A DNA stretch of 52,563 nucleotides from Bacteroidota bacterium (GCA_018267655.1 JAFDYB010000058.1:1-52563), one strand, 5' to 3'. Shown: positions 42,858-52,355, counted from the first letter of the stretch. Program-made: numbers and translations. Notes: generated from the letters alone by a model not told the origin.

Positions 42858-44261
42858 ATGTCTGATTTTTTTTCTTACCGTTTGCTAAAAAACAAAGCCT
42901 ATCGCCTTGTTCTTGTTATTCTATTATTTATTTTGTTTACTCTAAAACTTAATTCTCAACCGCTTAACCGCGTACTTTTTATTTTTGACGATAGTTATAG
43001 CATGTACGCTCCATGGAATAGTAACATTAAAATAGAAGTTGCTAAAAAAGTAATGAGTGAGTTTTTAGACAGCTTAAAAAACTTACCAAATTTAGAGCTT
43101 GCCCTGCGCTGCTACGGACACACTACGTTTTTTAAACCAGACAGAAATTGCAAAGACACTAAACTTGAAGTGCCTTTTGAACAAGCAAAGATTAGTGCGC
43201 AAAAAATAAAAGAACGTATTAAAAAATTAGAACCATTAGGAACAACGCCTATTGCTTATTCTCTGGGAGAAGCAGCAAAAGATTTTACACCAAAATCAAA
43301 CGTTCGAAATATTATTATATTAATTACAGATGGTATCGAAGAGTGTGATGGAAATCCTTGCCAGGTAAGCCTAGAACTGCAAAAAAAAGGTGTTTTTTTA
43401 AGACCTTTTGTAATTGGTGTTGGCCTAGATGTGAAATTTGCAGATGTGTTTGGCTGCATGGGGAAATTTTATGATGTAAGTAACGAAGCAAATTTTAAAG
43501 ATGTATTAAGTCTTGTTATTACTGAAGCTCTTTCTCAAACAACAGTTGAAGTAGATTTATTAGATATTAACAAAAAGCCAAGCGAAACCGATGTAAACAT
43601 GACTTTTTACGAAAGTGGTACAAATAAAGTAAAATACAATTATTTGCACACAATTAATAATAGAGGTAATCCAGATACACTGGTATTAAACCCAGATTAC
43701 AAATATGATTTAGTAGTACACACAATTCCATCTCAACTAAAAAATAATATTTCGATAATAAGAGGGCGACACAATATTATAAATATAGATGCTCCCCAAG
43801 GTTTTTTAAAGCTAGAACTACAAGGCGATATAAGCAAGTACTACCCAACAACAATAGTTAGAAAAGTTGGAGAAAATAACACTTTAAATGTGCAAGAATT
43901 TGGAAAAAATGAAAAGTATATTGTGGGAAAATATAACCTCGAAATTTTAACTCTTCCAAGGATTATACTAAAAGATGTAGAAATAAAACAGAGTTCTACC
44001 AATATTATTAAAATTCCGGATAGCGGGAGCGTGTTATTTAACAAAATAGCAAAAGGCTATGGCAGCATTTATATTGATGATGGAAAAACAGTAACATGGG
44101 TTTGTAACTTAAATAACAACCTAACAAATGAAATAATATATTTACAACCTGGTAAATATAAAGTAGTGTTTAGGTTAGAATTTGCAACGGAAACAACTAA
44201 AAGCATTGAACGCAATTTTGAAGTAAAAAGCGGTTTACCTTATACAATTAAACTTGAATAA
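42858..44261 (+). CDS. Exported von Willebrand factor A domain protein
   Basis: From the ATG at 42858 the product has 467 residues with a membrane-entry helix (about 15-33, LVLVILLFILFTLKLNSQ) and a VWA domain (about 38-240). The MIDAS motif is DDSYS (Asp44, Ser46, Ser48), with further metal-site positions in PLGTTPIAYS and ITDGIEECDG. The distal 220 residues are beta-rich repeats resembling carboxypeptidase-regulatory or Ig-like modules. An in-frame ATG at 42768 would start inside the transketolase gene and give no signal peptide, so I reject it. The gene fits exactly between the two transketolase subunit genes (16 bp after the first; its stop is 1 bp before the ATG of the second). A link to transketolase is unknown. 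Confidence 0.8.
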   Translation: MSDFFSYRLLKNKAYRLVLVILLFILFTLKLNSQPLNRVLFIFDDSYSMYAPWNSNIKIEVAKKVMSEFLDSLKNLPNLELALRCYGHTTFFKPDRNCKDTKLEVPFEQAKISAQKIKERIKKLEPLGTTPIAYSLGEAAKDFTPKSNVRNIIILITDGIEECDGNPCQVSLELQKKGVFLRPFVIGVGLDVKFADVFGCMGKFYDVSNEANFKDVLSLVITEALSQTTVEVDLLDINKKPSETDVNMTFYESGTNKVKYNYLHTINNRGNPDTLVLNPDYKYDLVVHTIPSQLKNNISIIRGRHNIINIDAPQGFLKLELQGDISKYYPTTIVRKVGENNTLNVQEFGKNEKYIVGKYNLEILTLPRIILKDVEIKQSSTNIIKIPDSGSVLFNKIAKGYGSIYIDDGKTVTWVCNLNNNLTNEIIYLQPGKYKVVFRLEFATETTKSIERNFEVKSGLPYTIKLE

Positions 44262-44262
44262 A

Positions 44263-45222
44263 ATGAATAATTTTTCATACAGCGAAAAAAAAGATACAAG
44301 ATCGGGGTTTGGTGCAGGATTATCTGAACTTGGAAAAACAAATCCAAATGTAGTGGCATTATGTGCCGATTTAACAGGGTCATTAAAAATGGACGCTTTT
44401 CAAAAATCTTTTCCGGAAAGATTTTTTCAGGTGGGAATTGCTGAAGCAAATATGATGGGCATAGCCGCTGGTTTAACTATTGGTGGTAAAATACCGTTTA
44501 CAGGAACGTTTGCAAATTTTAGCACAGGTCGTGTTTACGATCAAATTCGCCAAAGTATAGCCTATTCTCATAAAAATGTAAAAATTTGTGCTTCGCACGC
44601 CGGCCTAACTCTGGGCGAAGATGGTGCTACTCATCAAATACTTGAAGACATTGGTTTAATGAAAATGTTGCCGGGAATGGTAGTAATTAACCCATGCGAT
44701 TTTAATCAAACTAAAGCAGCAACAATAGCTATAGCTAATTACTACGGTCCGGTTTATTTAAGATTTGGGCGCCCGGCAGTTCCTAATTTTACAGATGCGA
44801 ATCAAAAATTTGAAATAGGAAAAGCCATAGTGATGAAAGAAGGAAAAGATGTTACAATTGTTGCAACAGGCCATTTAGTTTGGAAAGCGATAGAAGCGAT
44901 AGAGGTACTTGAAAAAAATGGAATTAGCGCAGAATTATTAAATATTCATACCATTAAGCCTTTAGATAACGATGCTATTTTAAAGTCAGTAATGAAAACT
45001 AAATGTCTTGTTACTGCTGAAGAACATCAAAAAAATGGTGGTTTAGGCGATAGCGTTGCTCAATTATTGTCATCAAAATTACCTACACCGCAGGAGTATG
45101 TAGCGGTAAACGATAGCTTTGGCGAAAGTGGTACCCCCGATGAATTAATGAAAAAATATGGTTTAGACAGCGTAAACATTGTAAACGCTGTTAACAAAGT
45201 TATTGAAAGAAAAAATAAATGA
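44263..45222 (+). CDS. Transketolase, C-terminal (pyrimidine-binding) subunit
   Basis: The 319 residues from the ATG at 44263 comprise the pyrimidine domain, with the catalytic Glu61 in VGIAEANMMG (58-67) activating the TPP aminopyrimidine and SHAGLTLGEDGATHQ (111-125) as the donor-site loop. The C-terminal domain follows (about 190-319). An in-frame TTG at 44254 would overlap the von Willebrand gene; the ATG directly after that gene's stop is preferred. It pairs with the N-terminal subunit at 41993. The stop overlaps the start of the next small gene (ATGA at 45219). Confidence 0.93.
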   Translation: MNNFSYSEKKDTRSGFGAGLSELGKTNPNVVALCADLTGSLKMDAFQKSFPERFFQVGIAEANMMGIAAGLTIGGKIPFTGTFANFSTGRVYDQIRQSIAYSHKNVKICASHAGLTLGEDGATHQILEDIGLMKMLPGMVVINPCDFNQTKAATIAIANYYGPVYLRFGRPAVPNFTDANQKFEIGKAIVMKEGKDVTIVATGHLVWKAIEAIEVLEKNGISAELLNIHTIKPLDNDAILKSVMKTKCLVTAEEHQKNGGLGDSVAQLLSSKLPTPQEYVAVNDSFGESGTPDELMKKYGLDSVNIVNAVNKVIERKNK

Positions 45223-45599
45223 AACACTTTTTAATAACCTTATGTTTAACAGTTTCTTTTGCAAAGGCAAGCGAACCTCGTAAATTACTTGTTGCCAGAG
45301 GATTTGAGCCTGGTTGGTATGCTGAGTTTTTTGAAAATAAAGTACGCTTTATATATAATTATGGAAAAGACTCACTGCATATTGATTTTAATTTTACAGG
45401 AATTAATGCTCAAAAAAAATATAATAAAACAGTTGTTGGTGTAAAAACACCACATCAAACCAATGGTGTTCCTAAATTTGTTGTATCCATTTTACAAAAA
45501 AATTGTTTTGAGGCTGGTAGTGGCGAAAAGCGAGATAGAGTAATCACCATTAGCTACAATGGAAAAACTTACAAAGGTTGTGCTACATCAAATTTTTAA
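45219..45599 (+). CDS. Exported small protein, COG3650-like
   Basis: The 126 residues have a signal peptide (1-17, ending FAKAS) and a beta-rich body with ARGFEPGWYAEF near residue 26. The C-terminal pattern FEAGSGEKRDRVITISYNG.YKGCA resembles COG3650-type periplasmic domains (GxEPxW ... GxGCA). Assignment to that family is by pattern only. It starts within the stop of the transketolase C-subunit gene (ATGA overlap), so it is translated from that transcript. Its stop codon abuts the stop of gldC on the other strand. Confidence 0.65.
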   Translation: MKHFLITLCLTVSFAKASEPRKLLVARGFEPGWYAEFFENKVRFIYNYGKDSLHIDFNFTGINAQKKYNKTVVGVKTPHQTNGVPKFVVSILQKNCFEAGSGEKRDRVITISYNGKTYKGCATSNF

Positions 45600-45926
45600 C
45601 TATTGTAGTACACCAATTTGTTTTCCAATTCCTGTAAAAAACTGTTTTACATCATCAGCCGTTTTGGTGTCGCCGGTTGCTCTAACGTATGTATCGGTTA
45701 GTGTAATAATGTTTTGATGATAAAATTTTTTCATCTCATCAATCATCATATCTTTCGTCCATAAATCTACTCTAAGAGTGTTATTTTCTTTTTCGTCCCA
45801 AAAGGCTAACATAATACTTTTTGTTTCGCCTGGTTTTTCATTTGAGCCTTCAGCCTCCCAGGTAATTTTTACGGGTAATTGATTTTCATCTACAGTAACT
45901 TTAAATTTTATTTCGCTTGTTTTCAT
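45600..45926 (-). CDS. gldC: Gliding motility protein GldC
   Basis: The 108-residue soluble protein matches GldC: KTSEIKFKVTVDENQLPVKI at the start, IMLAFWDEKENNTLRVDLWTK, MMIDEMKKFYHQ, and LTDTYVRATGD. GldC is a small cytosolic protein required for full gliding in Flavobacterium but conserved in many non-gliding Bacteroidota, so motility cannot be claimed from it. Its ATG overlaps the stop of the upstream OmpA-family gene (TAATG), which implies coupled translation. Its stop and that of the convergent gene at 45599 are immediately adjacent. Confidence 0.88.
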   Translation of the reverse strand: MKTSEIKFKVTVDENQLPVKITWEAEGSNEKPGETKSIMLAFWDEKENNTLRVDLWTKDMMIDEMKKFYHQNIITLTDTYVRATGDTKTADDVKQFFTGIGKQIGVLQ

Positions 45927-47836
45927 TATTCTTCTAGTATTTTAAATTCAACTCTTCTGTTTTGAGCATGCTCAATTTCGCTGCAATTTACATTATTTCC
46001 GCATCGATTTAAAAGTTTTGTTTCTCCATAACCTACCGATATAATTCGGTCGCGTTCAATTCCAAAACTGCAAATATAATCAGTTGCCGATTTTGCGCGT
46101 AATTGACTGAGTTTTAGATTATCGGCATCATTACCTTTACTATCTGTGTGAGCGCTTAATTCTATTTTTAATTTTTTATTGGTATTAAGTACTACAACTA
46201 CTTTGTCTAGAATTTGTTTTGCTTGGGCTGTTAAGTCAAATTTATTTGTTTCAAAATAAATGCTTTCAATAATGGTAGTGTTTTCTTTGTGTGTTTTTTT
46301 ATCAGATCCAACAAATGAAAGCCAAGGGTCGTCAATTTCAACTTCACGCAATCGTGTGATTTCACTTTCAAGTGGCTTATAATTAAAGCGCTTCCCTTTT
46401 TCATGAAGTAAAACTTTTACAAGGTTTCCATCGTTGTTATAAACTAGTATATTACTGAATGCATCTAAATTATTTTGTGAATTTTCAGCACTTAAATAAA
46501 ATTGTTTTAAAAAAGGCAATTGTTTAAATGTAATAGTTCCAAAATCATCGGTAATTGTGCTGTCAACAATTTTATAATCTTTATTTAAGAGCAATATTTT
46601 AATTTTTATAATTGGGTTGTTTATATTATCGCCGTATATTTTTGCTTTAATATTCATTTTCATTTCATCATCAGCAATACTTAAAGCATTAAAAGTTTGA
46701 TTATAATTACTGTTAATTTTAATTAGCTTTCTTTTAGCAGCAATTGAATCTAAATTCCCAATGTATTTATCATCTTTATTATAAAGTTCAATTTTTTCAC
46801 CGCCTCCAGCTTCGTTTTCATCTACACCAATAAAATAAGTGGTGTTTGGCTTAATATTTTCAAATACAAACGAGCCAAAACTACTGGTATTAATGCGTTT
46901 AATAATGGTGTTGTTTTTATTAGCGAGATATACAGTTTTTCCGGAAATGAATTTTTTTTGAGCAGCACTTATTAAAATTAATTTACCTCCAATGTTTGAT
47001 GTAAAGGCATTATTAACCAGAGCATTTTTTTCATCAAGAGGTTTAAATTCAGCAACATTATTAATTGATTTTACTGAGGACACTAATTTTAACTCTGTAT
47101 TTAATAATGAAATGATGGAGTTGTTTCCTATTTCTTGTTGCTTTAACTCAACGCTAATTTTATCAACTTCAGAAAGTTTTACATTAGTAAACGAAAAAAC
47201 ACCATAGCGATTGGTACTGGTTTCTAAAAGCAATTTATTAAACGAGGTATATAACCTAACCAAGGTGTTGTTGATGCTTAATTTTGGGTTATTATTGATA
47301 CACAGTTTACCGGCGAGTAATACAGGTATCTCTTGTTTAGTTTCATTTTTTTCACTAGTGTTGTTGTTAGAAGAGTTTGTGCTTTTATATATTTTTTGTA
47401 AAAAAATTGAGTTGTAAAGCGAGTCGTCTATCATGCCGTCTTTACCATTAAAAATTATTTTATTAAAAGGGTCTTTAAAGACTTCTGTATTTAAATTGTT
47501 ATCGTTTTTCAAATAAAAAGGTGCGTCAAACTCATAGCCCATTTTATACTCTTTTACATTATCGGGTATATTCTTAGTAATAACTTCAAAAAACATTTCT
47601 GGTGAGTTTTGGTGTAGTAATACTATTTTGTAATTGTTTCCAATATCTAATTTTAGATTAAATTCAGATGATGATTTTGTTGAAATAGTTTTTGTGTTTA
47701 CGGTGCCATTGTTTATAATAATTTGAACATTGGTTAGGGGGGCGTTGTTTATTACACAATGTCCTTTAATCATAATTTGAGCTTTGCTCAGTAGTACCAA
47801 CAGACAGATAGAAGCAATTATTTTGTATTTAAACAT
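45926..47836 (-). CDS. OmpA-family protein with Ig-like/carboxypeptidase-regulatory repeats
   Basis: The 636 residues have a signal peptide (1-19, ending LSKAQ), several beta-rich repeats of the CarboxypepD_reg/CNA-B type (near 60, 175, 280 and 400, for example TSSFGSFVFENIKPNTTYFI and TDDFGTITFKQLPFLKQFYL) and a C-terminal OmpA-like peptidoglycan-binding domain (about 520-632). The OmpA domain carries ELSAHTDSKGND and NRRVEFKILEE, with the expected Asp and Arg that contact diaminopimelate. It is probably an outer-membrane or periplasmic anchor. It lies 9 bp after the folK-dNK gene and overlaps gldC, so the three genes are probably co-transcribed. Confidence 0.83.
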   Translation of the reverse strand: MFKYKIIASICLLVLLSKAQIMIKGHCVINNAPLTNVQIIINNGTVNTKTISTKSSSEFNLKLDIGNNYKIVLLHQNSPEMFFEVITKNIPDNVKEYKMGYEFDAPFYLKNDNNLNTEVFKDPFNKIIFNGKDGMIDDSLYNSIFLQKIYKSTNSSNNNTSEKNETKQEIPVLLAGKLCINNNPKLSINNTLVRLYTSFNKLLLETSTNRYGVFSFTNVKLSEVDKISVELKQQEIGNNSIISLLNTELKLVSSVKSINNVAEFKPLDEKNALVNNAFTSNIGGKLILISAAQKKFISGKTVYLANKNNTIIKRINTSSFGSFVFENIKPNTTYFIGVDENEAGGGEKIELYNKDDKYIGNLDSIAAKRKLIKINSNYNQTFNALSIADDEMKMNIKAKIYGDNINNPIIKIKILLLNKDYKIVDSTITDDFGTITFKQLPFLKQFYLSAENSQNNLDAFSNILVYNNDGNLVKVLLHEKGKRFNYKPLESEITRLREVEIDDPWLSFVGSDKKTHKENTTIIESIYFETNKFDLTAQAKQILDKVVVVLNTNKKLKIELSAHTDSKGNDADNLKLSQLRAKSATDYICSFGIERDRIISVGYGETKLLNRCGNNVNCSEIEHAQNRRVEFKILEE

Positions 47837-47845
47837 TTGACTAAG

Positions 47846-48922
47846 TTAAGCTTTATTTAAGTAATTTTTTTTTATTTTTTTAATATTATTGTTGGTAAGT
47901 GCATTTGAATAGTGAGTGTTTAAAAGCTTAATAATTGGGATATTTTTTAAATTTGATATTCCCGCATCGTATTCATTTGAAACTTTTTGTAAATAATTTT
48001 TATCAATATTTTTTTCCATCTCGCGCCCTCTGCGATATATGTTTTTTTCTAAGTTTTTGATAGATGTTTTTAAATAAACAATTAAATCTGGCTTTGGCAA
48101 AGCTTCAATTAAATTAATAGCTTGAGTTTTAAATAATGCATAATTTATTTTAGTTAAGTTAGCTTTTGCAAACCAAAGACATTTATAAATGCTAAAATCA
48201 GCAACAATTATTTTATTTTCATTTTCAAGCGCATTTAAAATTTGATGAAAACGACTATTTAAAAAAAAGTATTCTGTTGCAAGTGCAAATTTTTTTTGAT
48301 TATTATAAAATAGAGGTAAAATTTTATTTGTTTCAAATAACTCGGGTAAATATAGGGCATTTAATTCTTTTGCAAGTGCTTTAGCTAACGTACTCTTACC
48401 TGAGCCAATATTTCCTTCAACACAAATATACTTTGGGGCTTTATAAAGACTCACTTTTGCTTTGTCTTTTGAATTTAGCAGTAATTTTTTTTGAGTTAAC
48501 TTAAATATGGGGTGAACTTTATTTGGAGCAATGTCGCATATTGGTTTTAAAACAAAATTTCTTAAATATAGCCTAGGATGAGGTATTTGAAGCGTTGGCA
48601 AATTAATTACATCTGAATTAAAATATAAAATATCTATGTCCATTGTTCGGTCAACGTATCTTTCTTTTTTTCTAACCCTTCCCATTTCGTGCTCAACTGC
48701 AGCTATTTTTTTAATTAAAACTAATGCCGAAAATTGTGTATTAACCTCAATAACAGCATTCAAATAATAATTTTTAGAGTAATGCCCCCATGGTTCGGCA
48801 ATATACAACGATGATTGGCGTATCACTTTACCAATTTTTTTATTTATAATAGAAACAGTTTTTTTTATATTATCCTCTCGATTACCAATATTTCCACCTA
48901 AACTTAAAAAAACGCTGTTCAT
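47846..48922 (-). CDS. FolK-deoxynucleoside kinase fusion
   Basis: The 358-residue protein joins two enzymes. Residues 1-150 are 6-hydroxymethyl-7,8-dihydropterin pyrophosphokinase (folate synthesis), with LSLGGNIGNRE (7-17), DRTMDIDIL (91-99) and HPR (115-117). Residues 165-358 are a deoxynucleoside kinase-like P-loop kinase with GNIGSGKST (170-178), a DFS..KCLWFAK segment and the RRGREMEKN lid region. Both active sites look intact. I recall this fusion as widespread in Bacteroidota, and it need not imply a shared substrate. The gene leads the probable operon with the OmpA-family gene and gldC. Confidence 0.9.
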   Translation of the reverse strand: MNSVFLSLGGNIGNREDNIKKTVSIINKKIGKVIRQSSLYIAEPWGHYSKNYYLNAVIEVNTQFSALVLIKKIAAVEHEMGRVRKKERYVDRTMDIDILYFNSDVINLPTLQIPHPRLYLRNFVLKPICDIAPNKVHPIFKLTQKKLLLNSKDKAKVSLYKAPKYICVEGNIGSGKSTLAKALAKELNALYLPELFETNKILPLFYNNQKKFALATEYFFLNSRFHQILNALENENKIIVADFSIYKCLWFAKANLTKINYALFKTQAINLIEALPKPDLIVYLKTSIKNLEKNIYRRGREMEKNIDKNYLQKVSNEYDAGISNLKNIPIIKLLNTHYSNALTNNNIKKIKKNYLNKA

Positions 48923-49060
48923 AAAATAATATTTTTAAAGAAGCTAATTTATGTAGTTTTGATAAAATTTTTAAACAAATACTTTAAATATTATTGTATA
49001 GATTTAGCAAATGCTGTAGCGACACAATATTTTTTTACACAATTAAAATAATTTAAACTT

Positions 49061-50836
49061 ATGAAACAATTTTTCGGTGCCTTTTTGGGTTCAATATTAG
49101 GAATAGTAATTTCAACAATAGTTGCAGTTTTAATAATAGCAACAGTAATTAAATCAAGCTTTAACTCATTAAAAACCGAAAGTGAAGATGAAAAAAGTAC
49201 AGTTTCTGCAATAATAAAAATTGAATTTAATGGAGAGTTAGTGGACAGAGAAGAGCCTGAAAACCCGTTAAAAGAACTTAAAAACATAAACCCTCTTTCA
49301 TCAAAAGATGGTGACAAAATAGGATTAAACAGCCTTTTAAAGAAAATTAATGCGGCCACAGCTGACGATAAAATAAAAGGATTGTATTTAGAGTTTAAAG
49401 ACTTAAAAGCCGGATTTGCAGATATAGAAACACTACGAAAAAGTTTGAAAGACTTTAAATCTAAAGGTAAATTTATATATGCTTACTCAGAATTATATGG
49501 GCAAAAAGAATACTATTTAGCTTCAGTAGCCAGCAAAGTTTTTTTAAATCCACAAGGCGATATGCAATGGAAAGGCCTTTCGATGAATTTAATGTTTTAC
49601 AAAAATCTATTTGAAAAATTAGGTGTAGAAATGCAAGTATTTAGACATGGAAAGTTTAAAAGCGCCGTAGAGCCTTTCATTCTTGATAAAATGAGTGAAT
49701 CAAACAGAAAACAATCCGAAGCGTTTTTAGGAACTATATGGAATAGCATGCTAAGTAACATTGCCATTGATAGAAAGCTGAGTATTGAAACATTAAACAG
49801 CTTGGCTAATAATTTAGAAATTTCAAATCCTGAAGTAGCTAAAAAATATTTTGTTGATGCGCTTCTTTACGAAGACGAAGTGATTTTAGAATTGAAAAAT
49901 AAAACAGGCATTAAAGCCACTGAAAAAAAATATTACACATCTATAAATGATTATAATCCAAAAAATAAAATCGAAAATTCAAAAAATAAAATAGCAGTAA
50001 TATATGCCGAAGGCTCAATTGAAAGCGGCGAAGGCTCTGATGAGGTTATAGGCAGCGCACGCATAGCCCAAGCAATTAAAGATGCACGAAACAATAAAAA
50101 TATTAAAGCTATAGTTTTTAGAGTAAACTCACCGGGTGGCTCAGCTTTAGCTAGCGACGTAATATGGCGCGAGGTAGTGCTTGCAAAAAAAGAAAAACCT
50201 TTCATTGTAAGCATGGGTAACTTAGCAGCAAGTGGTGGCTATTACATAAGCTGTGCTGCCGATAGAATATTTGCTGAGCCTAATACAATTACCGGCTCAA
50301 TTGGTGTGTTTGGAATGATTCCTAACCTTCAAAAAGTATTTAACGATAAATTAGGAATTACAATGGACACTATAAACACTAATTTACACAGCGATATGGG
50401 CAACACATTTAGAAAAGTGAGCGAAGTTGAATACACATTTATTCAAAAAAGTGTTGAAAAAGTTTACGATACGTTTACAAAACGTGTTGCCGAAGGACGA
50501 AAAATGACACAGGCTCAAGTTGATAGTATAGGACAAGGGAGAGTGTGGGCAGGTGCAGATGCTTTAAAAATTGGATTAGTTGATGAGTTAGGTGGCATAA
50601 ACGAAGCGGTTTTATATGCCGCTAAAAAAGTAAATTTAAATGAGTATAAAATTACTGAATTACCAAAACAAACCAACCCGCTTGATAAATGGCTTGGTAA
50701 ATTTGAAAAAGAGTCCGAATCAAAATTGTTAACAAAGTATTTTGGAAATTCAGCTTACTTTTTTGAGCAATTAAAAAATATAATTGGCGCTAAAGGCATA
50801 CAGGCACGTATTCCATTTGAAGTAATCATTAATTAA
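49061..50836 (+). CDS. sppA: Signal peptide peptidase SppA, 67-kDa type
   Basis: This membrane serine protease degrades cleaved signal peptides. The 591 residues contain an N-terminal membrane helix (about 10-30), two S49 domains, the general-base Lys200 in GKFKSAVEPF and the nucleophile Ser391 in NLAASGGYYISC, with RVNSPGGSALASD (354-366) between them. Both catalytic residues align with the two-domain Escherichia coli type. No hydrophobic cleft mutation is obvious. It is divergent from the folK-dNK gene (138 bp) and followed 20 bp later by a GLPGLI gene. Confidence 0.93.
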   Translation: MKQFFGAFLGSILGIVISTIVAVLIIATVIKSSFNSLKTESEDEKSTVSAIIKIEFNGELVDREEPENPLKELKNINPLSSKDGDKIGLNSLLKKINAATADDKIKGLYLEFKDLKAGFADIETLRKSLKDFKSKGKFIYAYSELYGQKEYYLASVASKVFLNPQGDMQWKGLSMNLMFYKNLFEKLGVEMQVFRHGKFKSAVEPFILDKMSESNRKQSEAFLGTIWNSMLSNIAIDRKLSIETLNSLANNLEISNPEVAKKYFVDALLYEDEVILELKNKTGIKATEKKYYTSINDYNPKNKIENSKNKIAVIYAEGSIESGEGSDEVIGSARIAQAIKDARNNKNIKAIVFRVNSPGGSALASDVIWREVVLAKKEKPFIVSMGNLAASGGYYISCAADRIFAEPNTITGSIGVFGMIPNLQKVFNDKLGITMDTINTNLHSDMGNTFRKVSEVEYTFIQKSVEKVYDTFTKRVAEGRKMTQAQVDSIGQGRVWAGADALKIGLVDELGGINEAVLYAAKKVNLNEYKITELPKQTNPLDKWLGKFEKESESKLLTKYFGNSAYFFEQLKNIIGAKGIQARIPFEVIIN

Positions 50837-50856
50837 TTTTTATTATTTTTGATGCA

Positions 50857-51594
50857 ATGAAATTAAATAAAGCCCTTTATATTATTAAAATTTCTTGCAT
50901 ACTTATTTTATCCCTTTACGTTAATCAAAGTTTTAGTCAAATTTATAATGCTAAAATAGAGTATGAAAGGCGTGCAAATTTATACAAACTATTTAAAGAC
51001 GATAATATTAAAAATTGGATAAAAGAAGAGGATAAAATAAAAACAGAATACTTTGAACTATATTTTAACGATAGTATGAGTGTTTTTAAACCCATTGAAA
51101 ATGAATTAAAAGACAATACCGATTGGGCAACAAAAAAAAATACGGTCTATCAAAATCTAAAGTCAAACAAAAGAATAAGCAAAAAAATAATGTGGGGCGA
51201 AGAATTATCCTTAAAAGATAGCTTATTTAACAGAAAATGGAAGATAACCGATGGCACCCGTAAAATTGCAGGATTTGAGTGCAGAAAAGCAATGTGGCAG
51301 GCAAACGATACTACAAAAATTTATGCTTGGTTTAGTTACGATATAGTAACACCCGTTGGTCCGGAAAGCTTTACCGGCCTGCCTGGTACAATTTTAGGTT
51401 TAGCTACCGAGAACGGCAGTGTAGTTTATTTCGCAAAAAAAATTACAGTAAACACCTGCATCCCCGAAAACCTTGTGGTGCCAAAAATAAAACACCTTAA
51501 GGAAAGCAATCAAATAAAAGAAGAGTTACAAAAACAATACGGAAAAGAAAAATGGTTTAAAAATTCAATGTTTGAATTGTTTGACTTGTGGTAG
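50857..51594 (+). CDS. GLPGLI-family exported protein
   Basis: The 245-residue protein has a signal peptide (about 10-28, ILILSLYVNQSFSQ) and a beta-rich domain with the family-naming motif, present here as GLPGTILGL near residues 173-181. It is preceded by the typical KIAGFECRKAMW and YAWFSYDIVTPVGPESF segments. GLPGLI proteins are specific to Bacteroidota and their function is unknown. The gene lies 20 bp after sppA, so the two may share a transcript. Confidence 0.88.
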   Translation: MKLNKALYIIKISCILILSLYVNQSFSQIYNAKIEYERRANLYKLFKDDNIKNWIKEEDKIKTEYFELYFNDSMSVFKPIENELKDNTDWATKKNTVYQNLKSNKRISKKIMWGEELSLKDSLFNRKWKITDGTRKIAGFECRKAMWQANDTTKIYAWFSYDIVTPVGPESFTGLPGTILGLATENGSVVYFAKKITVNTCIPENLVVPKIKHLKESNQIKEELQKQYGKEKWFKNSMFELFDLW

Positions 51595-51682
51595 TTTTTT
51601 TCATTCACTCACTAAAACAATACTTTCGCTCAATAAAGACAATCTTTTCTTGATTTTTTATAATTTTTTCATAAAAACTGTT

Positions 51683-51690
51683 TATATTTG
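51683..51690 (+). promoter_or_regulatory. -7 element upstream of the sigma factor gene
   Basis: TATATTTG matches TAnnTTTG. A TTG lies 30 bases further upstream, too far for a normal -33. The start point would be about 60 nt before the ATG at 51759. Confidence 0.4.
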
Positions 51691-51758
51691 CCAAAATCAT
51701 AAAATCTAAATCTATAGAATAAACATTTACTTACAATTCAATTTAAAAAAGTAAGTTT

Positions 51759-52355
51759 ATGCTATTAGCCGGGTTATCAGATTTAGAATTAACCAAACAA
51801 TTTATTAACGGATGTGACGATGCTTTTGAGGTGCTTATTAACCGTCATCAACGAAAAATATACTCTACAATTTATGTCATTGTAAAAAACAAAGAATTAG
51901 CCAATGATTTTTTTCAAGACACTTTTTTAAAAGTAATTCATACCCTAAAATCAGGTAAGTATAACGAAGAGGGCAAGTTTTTGCAGTGGACATTAAGAAT
52001 TGCCCGTAATTTAATTATAGATTATTTTAGAAAGCGGAAAAAAATGCCTCCTTTACCTATATATAAAAATGAAAATGGTGAAGAAATTAATATGTTTGAC
52101 TTAATTGAAACACCTGACGCAAATGGAGAGGAACTTAAACAAAAAAAAGATATTAAATTAAAAATTAGAACACTAGTACAAGAGTTACCTTTCGACCAAA
52201 AAGAGGTTGTGTTAATGCGGATGTATTACAACATGAGTTTTAAAGAAATTTCGGAACTCACAGGCGTATCAATAAACACAAGTTTAGGGCGTATGCGTTA
52301 TGCCTTAATAAATTTAAAGAAACAAATTTCAGAAGAAGAATTACTTTTAATTTGA
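51759..52355 (+). CDS. ECF-type RNA polymerase sigma factor
   Basis: The 198 residues have sigma region 2 (about 20-90, FEVLINRHQRKIYSTIYVIV and ANDFFQDTFLKVIHTL, then FLQWTLRIARNLIIDYFRKR) and region 4 (about 135-190, LPFDQKEVVLMRMYYN, FKEISELTGVSINTSLGRMRYAL). Regions 1.1 and 3 are lacking, as in group 4 (ECF) factors. No anti-sigma gene (FecR-like or zinc-containing) follows within the visible 200 bp, so its control is unknown. Confidence 0.9.
   Translation: MLLAGLSDLELTKQFINGCDDAFEVLINRHQRKIYSTIYVIVKNKELANDFFQDTFLKVIHTLKSGKYNEEGKFLQWTLRIARNLIIDYFRKRKKMPPLPIYKNENGEEINMFDLIETPDANGEELKQKKDIKLKIRTLVQELPFDQKEVVLMRMYYNMSFKEISELTGVSINTSLGRMRYALINLKKQISEEELLLI

Noticed and set aside
50844..50851. 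TATTTTTG as a promoter for the GLPGLI gene
   Set aside because: It would start transcription at or after the ATG at 50857; such matches are frequent in AT-rich DNA.
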